Shown here piece after piece: positions 27,998 through 30,202 of a DNA stretch of 30,202 nucleotides. The position numbers and the translations under genes are program-made. The first letter of the stretch is position 1. Every line of letters starts with the position of its first letter. The DNA is from a virus, in IMG/VR virus record IMGVR_UViG_3300044608_001282, positions 1 to 30,202 of that record; one strand, given 5' to 3'. The notes under the pieces are model-generated. The model did no database searches. It was not told the DNA's origin and worked only from the letters and a program-made list of their open reading frames with translations.

Positions 27998-28216
27998 TTA
28001 CTGGTTTTTCTGTTGCTCAATTTTTTCTAGAAACAGCTCGGCTGTCTTTGCAGCTACAGAGAAGACCAACGATCCCGATTTTGGCGTGCCGGTGCAAAAA
28101 AAGTGCCCGTTTACTTCGGCCACCACCAGTAGCCTGGTCGCTTTAACATGGTCAGCCGTAAGTTCGCCCGCCGTTTTGAGCGCCAGCGTAATGCGGCGCG
28201 ATTCCTTTTTTGTCAT
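27998..28216 (-). CDS. Small hypothetical protein, 72 aa
   Basis: The product MTKKESRRITLALKTAGELT continues ADHVKATRLLVVAEVNGHFF and a C-terminal helix LVFSVAAKTAELFLEKIEQQ. Alpha/beta fold with one Cys. No family recognised. It is the first gene after the endolysin's terminator-like hairpin and the 137-base gap at 28217-28353, so it probably has its own promoter there, although I see none with convincing boxes. Confidence 0.62.
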   Translation of the reverse strand: MTKKESRRITLALKTAGELTADHVKATRLLVVAEVNGHFFCTGTPKSGSLVFSVAAKTAELFLEKIEQQKNQ

Positions 28217-28291
28217 CCTTGCAAGCTACCAAAGCTCGCTTTGCTGTCAAATTACTGTCGCAAGTGCCTTTGTTTCAAGAGGGGAAACTAC

Positions 28292-28318
28292 AAAACCCTG
28301 TCGCAGGCTCTCCCTGCG
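28292..28318 (-). terminator. Terminator-like hairpin after the endolysin
   Basis: On the minus strand CGCAGG and CCTGCG (28318-28313 and 28307-28302) form a 6-bp stem with a 5-base loop, followed by ACAGGGTTTTG. It is 35 bases past the endolysin stop. A second palindrome, GGGACTTAGTCCC, lies between it and the stop at about 28339-28351. The U tract is offset by several bases, so termination may be weak. Confidence 0.6.
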
Positions 28319-28353
28319 CACCATACGGTCACCTGCGGGGACTTAGTCCCAAA

Positions 28354-28956
28354 TCATTCTCCGAGCATTGCAAGCCCGGCTTCAAACAAATCGGCTTCCT
28401 CGTCTCGTCTGCGCCGCAGCCCACGGGACTCTGGCCATAGCCGTTTCATGGCTCGAAACTGCTCAGGAATGTGCTGCCATTCTTTCACGCGCATCAAGTC
28501 TCGGATGGCTACCATCTCGATGCGCCGGTCGCCCACAAGACTCGGCCCTCGGTTGAACACCAGCGAGACCAGCGCCGCCGCACAATCTCCGGGGAGGTCT
28601 ACAAGTTGCGGGTAAACTCGTAGCGTCCGCAAGTACCAGGTCGGGAGCGTTGTCTCCTCAAACACGGTCAGAGCAGCAGCCCACGGAATGATGAGGTGCC
28701 GGACATGTGGAAGAATTGTCCTGGCGTTTTCGCCCTTGCGGCCAGAAACGCCGACAAGTGCCGCCATGGTTTGCGCGTCCAGATGTTTTGCCCATGCCCT
28801 GGTGGTCTCGATGACAGGAGTGTGCCCCAAGTCCCAACCGATGCCTATCGTGACACCAGACTCTCCGCCGGGCCATTCAGGATTGCGGTCGTACAGGCTC
28901 TCCCCGCCGGTCTCCCAGCCAATAAGTGCCTTAATCCCCCGTGTGCTGATATTCAT
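28354..28956 (-). CDS. Endolysin, T4-lysozyme/pesticin-like muramidase, 200 aa
   Basis: From the ATG at 28956 the protein begins MNISTRGIKALIGWETGGES (an ATG 9 bases upstream is also possible). Catalytic residues of the lysozyme fold are in order: Glu15 in GWETGG, Asp23 in YDRNP and Thr36 in GVTIGIGWDLG, the E-D-T arrangement of T4 lysozyme and pesticin. The rest is helical with GDCAAALVSLVFNRGPSLV, typical of this family. No signal peptide or cell-wall binding domain is visible, so a holin is needed. The gene overlaps its predecessor by about 26 bases. Cleavage of peptidoglycan glycan strands at lysis is expected. Confidence 0.82.
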   Translation of the reverse strand: MNISTRGIKALIGWETGGESLYDRNPEWPGGESGVTIGIGWDLGHTPVIETTRAWAKHLDAQTMAALVGVSGRKGENARTILPHVRHLIIPWAAALTVFEETTLPTWYLRTLRVYPQLVDLPGDCAAALVSLVFNRGPSLVGDRRIEMVAIRDLMRVKEWQHIPEQFRAMKRLWPESRGLRRRRDEEADLFEAGLAMLGE

Positions 28957-29173
28957 CGTCGTCATCGTCCTCTTGTGTTTGTGGCTCTTCTCCAGTCTCT
29001 TCCGAAAACCGCATGGCTTGGTACAGCCGCGCAAAAAGACTGCCAGAGCCCGCTTCAAAAGTCGTATAAGTGTCAGTGTCCGAGTCATGCGCAAGGATCT
29101 GGACGCAATCAAAGTGCTCGCCTATCTCGGCAGCCATACGCTCGATGAATTGCTGCTTTTCGTCTTGGGTCAT
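28931..29173 (-). CDS. Acidic small protein, 80 aa
   Basis: The start ATG overlaps the stop of the previous gene (29170), and the end overlaps the endolysin start. The product MTQDEKQQFIERMAAEIGEH is followed by CVQILAHDSDTDTYTTFEAG and a C-terminal run EEPQTQEDDDDDEYQHTGD. The N-terminal alpha/beta part looks folded, and the acidic tail is about 20 residues. The overlap suggests coupled translation with the endolysin. No family is recognised. Confidence 0.65.
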   Translation of the reverse strand: MTQDEKQQFIERMAAEIGEHFDCVQILAHDSDTDTYTTFEAGSGSLFARLYQAMRFSEETGEEPQTQEDDDDDEYQHTGD

Positions 29174-29430
29174 TGCACAAAGTAATGTTTTGCAAGCACC
29201 CGTTTTCCGTCGTCGGTCGTGGTCATGTACCGAGCACTATTCCATTTCTTGGCAATTGCAAACCGGACGGCTTTGCAGCGCGGGATTTCCAGCATCTTTG
29301 CCAACTGCGCAGGAGTGTACCACCCTTCCGGTGCAGGGGTTCCATGCAACTCGGCCTTGAGCGCCGCAATGGCTGATTGCGTTAAACCGGAAGGCGGAAT
29401 TGTTGGTCTCTGGTCTCTTTTGCGAGCCAT
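29170..29430 (-). CDS. Small HTH-like protein, 86 aa
   Basis: I start at the ATG at 29430 (MARKRDQRPTIPPSGLTQSA), which overlaps the end of the phosphoesterase gene by 49 bases; no shorter start gives a better fit. A helix-turn-helix-like segment GWYTPAQLAKMLEIPRCKAV (about residues 35-54) and RFAIAKKWNSARYMTTTDDG suggest a DNA-binding protein. It could regulate the early genes. The start is uncertain because of the long overlap, and no family is recognised. Confidence 0.6.
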   Translation of the reverse strand: MARKRDQRPTIPPSGLTQSAIAALKAELHGTPAPEGWYTPAQLAKMLEIPRCKAVRFAIAKKWNSARYMTTTDDGKRVLAKHYFVQ

Positions 29431-30128
29431 ATAACAGTCTCTGTGTCTGAATATTCGCCCCATGCAAAGCCCCTGCTCCACGAGGTTGTTGCGCGGCGAT
29501 TTGCTGCGTACCCCATTGCGTCAATGTTGCCCAGCCAGCCCACGCAGTACCCAGTCGGATGCGCACGGTTGCGCCCTTCGGCCTGCTGCACTCGGTGAAG
29601 GTGTGCGATCACGACTTTGTTGGCAGCGCCCTCGCAAATTGCTTCCGCATGATCGCGGACGGCGTTTTCATTGACCATGTAGCCGTGCCCAAACAGTGCG
29701 TCTCCGTAGAGCCTCCAGCCCTGCTGGAAATTGTAGTCCACAACCTGGCACCGCATCGATCGAGCACGGTCCTGAATCTGATGCATCACACGAGCTGCCA
29801 GCGCCGCCACAATGGCACGCGGTGATTCCATGAGCGTATTTAGTCGAGCCTCGTGGTTTCCGAGAAAGTAAACCTGCGGTTCCAGTCGGCTTAGAAACGC
29901 GAGCCCATCGTTCAGATCAGACTCGGGATTCACGGCATCGTCCGCCGTACCGGCTGCACCAGCCCGTAAGCACGCAAGGTCGATTGCGTCGCCCAAGTGC
30001 AGCGTGGTGTGCGGCTTCCACCGCTTTTTAAAAGCCAGCACCTTGGCAAGCAAAGCCTGATCCGCGTGATGCCCGTGCGAGCACCCGACGGCAAGAAACC
30101 GCTTCCATGCCCGCGTAATATTCGCCAT
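29382..30128 (-). CDS. Calcineurin-like metallophosphoesterase, 248 aa
   Basis: Metal-site motifs are seen in order: SHGHH (H18), LHLGDAIDL (Gly-Asp at 46-47), FLGNHEAR (Gly-Asn-His at 90-92), GHG (148) and AHLHR (H176, H178). The usual first motif Asp-x-His appears as Cys-Ser-His-Gly-His, so the first Asp is absent. The protein should hydrolyse a phosphodiester or phosphomonoester, such as nucleotide or DNA 3' phosphates; phages carry several of unknown substrate. It starts 3 bases after the TGA of the 77-residue gene. Its allele at 1-560 differs mostly by silent changes, so it is under selection. Confidence 0.85.
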   Translation of the reverse strand: MANITRAWKRFLAVGCSHGHHADQALLAKVLAFKKRWKPHTTLHLGDAIDLACLRAGAAGTADDAVNPESDLNDGLAFLSRLEPQVYFLGNHEARLNTLMESPRAIVAALAARVMHQIQDRARSMRCQVVDYNFQQGWRLYGDALFGHGYMVNENAVRDHAEAICEGAANKVVIAHLHRVQQAEGRNRAHPTGYCVGWLGNIDAMGYAANRRATTSWSRGFAWGEYSDTETVIWLAKETRDQQFRLPV

Positions 30129-30202
30129 GCGTCAGACGCGCGCCAAGAATGTGGTGCCCGGTCCCGGCACGCGCGGAAGCCGTCCCTGCTCGTCGTAAAT
30201 GC
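29569..30202. repeat. Right copy of the contig-end repeat
   Basis: It aligns with 1-634 with no net indel. The last 127 bases (30076-30202) are identical to 508-634; about 63 substitutions lie in 29646-30075, mostly at third codon positions. See the left copy at 1-634 for the interpretation as a circular overlap carrying two strain alleles. Confidence 0.9.
30132..30202 (-). CDS. Second copy of the 77-residue gene, partial (contig edge)
   Basis: Only the C-terminal 22 or so codons are in the window. The bases are identical to those at 564-634, ending in the TGA at 30132-30134. The 5' part lies beyond the end of the contig and, in a circular genome, is the sequence at 635-797. Confidence 0.85.
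   Translation of the reverse strand, partial: IYDEQGRLPRVPGPGTTFLARV

Noticed and set aside
1-30202. Prophage with att sites and integrase.
   Set aside because: No integrase, excisionase, repressor or host-flank sequence is visible, and the repeat at the ends is over 600 bases long and located inside a phage gene rather than being an att core.

Overview
The window is an essentially complete genome of a tailed double-stranded DNA phage, most likely assembled from a mixed (metagenomic) population. Positions 1-634 and 29569-30202 are the same locus in register (offset 29568) with no net indel. The last 127 bases (30076-30202) match 508-634 exactly, while about 63 substitutions separate the copies between 78 and 507. 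This looks like a circular assembly of about 29.57 kb closed on a 127-base overlap, with 1-507 being a second strain's allele. The terminase large subunit (GpA type), gpW-position protein, portal, S49 protease, HK97-fold capsid, frameshifted tail chaperone and tape measure follow a lambda-like siphovirus order. The host cannot be named. Clear Shine-Dalgarno sequences are rare and several start codons sit in an AACC-ATG context, so the host probably initiates translation largely without SD pairing. I see no integrase, lysogenic repressor, DNA polymerase or tRNA gene.

Nearly everything is on the minus strand, so it reads from right to left. From 30128 to 20712 is the early/accessory block: a metallophosphoesterase, small unknown proteins, a lysozyme-type endolysin, a two-helix membrane protein and a zinc-finger protein. 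It continues with a recombination module (Cas4/RecB-like Fe-S nuclease, RuvC-like resolvase, RecT-like annealing protein, SSB-like protein). The replication pair follows: a DnaB-N/RepA-like helicase and a winged-helix initiator whose gene contains four identical palindromic iterons, a likely origin in the style of lambda gene O.

A switch region lies at 19451-20715. It holds the only plus-strand gene (20203-20715, AT-rich and unrecognised), 270 bases of inverted and direct repeats, a small HTH gene (19597-19932), a strong minus-strand intrinsic terminator (about 19541-19573) and a candidate late promoter whose -10 box ends 6 bases before the next start codon, suggesting a leaderless mRNA.

From 19450 to 560 runs the late operon: ParB-methyltransferase fusion, small and large terminase, gpW-like protein, portal, protease, scaffold-like coiled coil, capsid, head-tail connectors, two paralogous small tail proteins, and the tail chaperone with an A_AAA_AAC -1 frameshift site. 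The tape measure, distal tail proteins, a collagen-like protein and three modular tail-fibre proteins follow, ending in two tiny overlapping membrane proteins (holin candidates) and a 77-residue unknown. Most genes overlap by ATGA or a few bases. Three longer gaps (after terminase, after protease, after capsid) each carry the same module: a GC-rich hairpin, a T-tract, a CTTGTCCCGA-like box and a start codon 23-27 bases after the hairpin.
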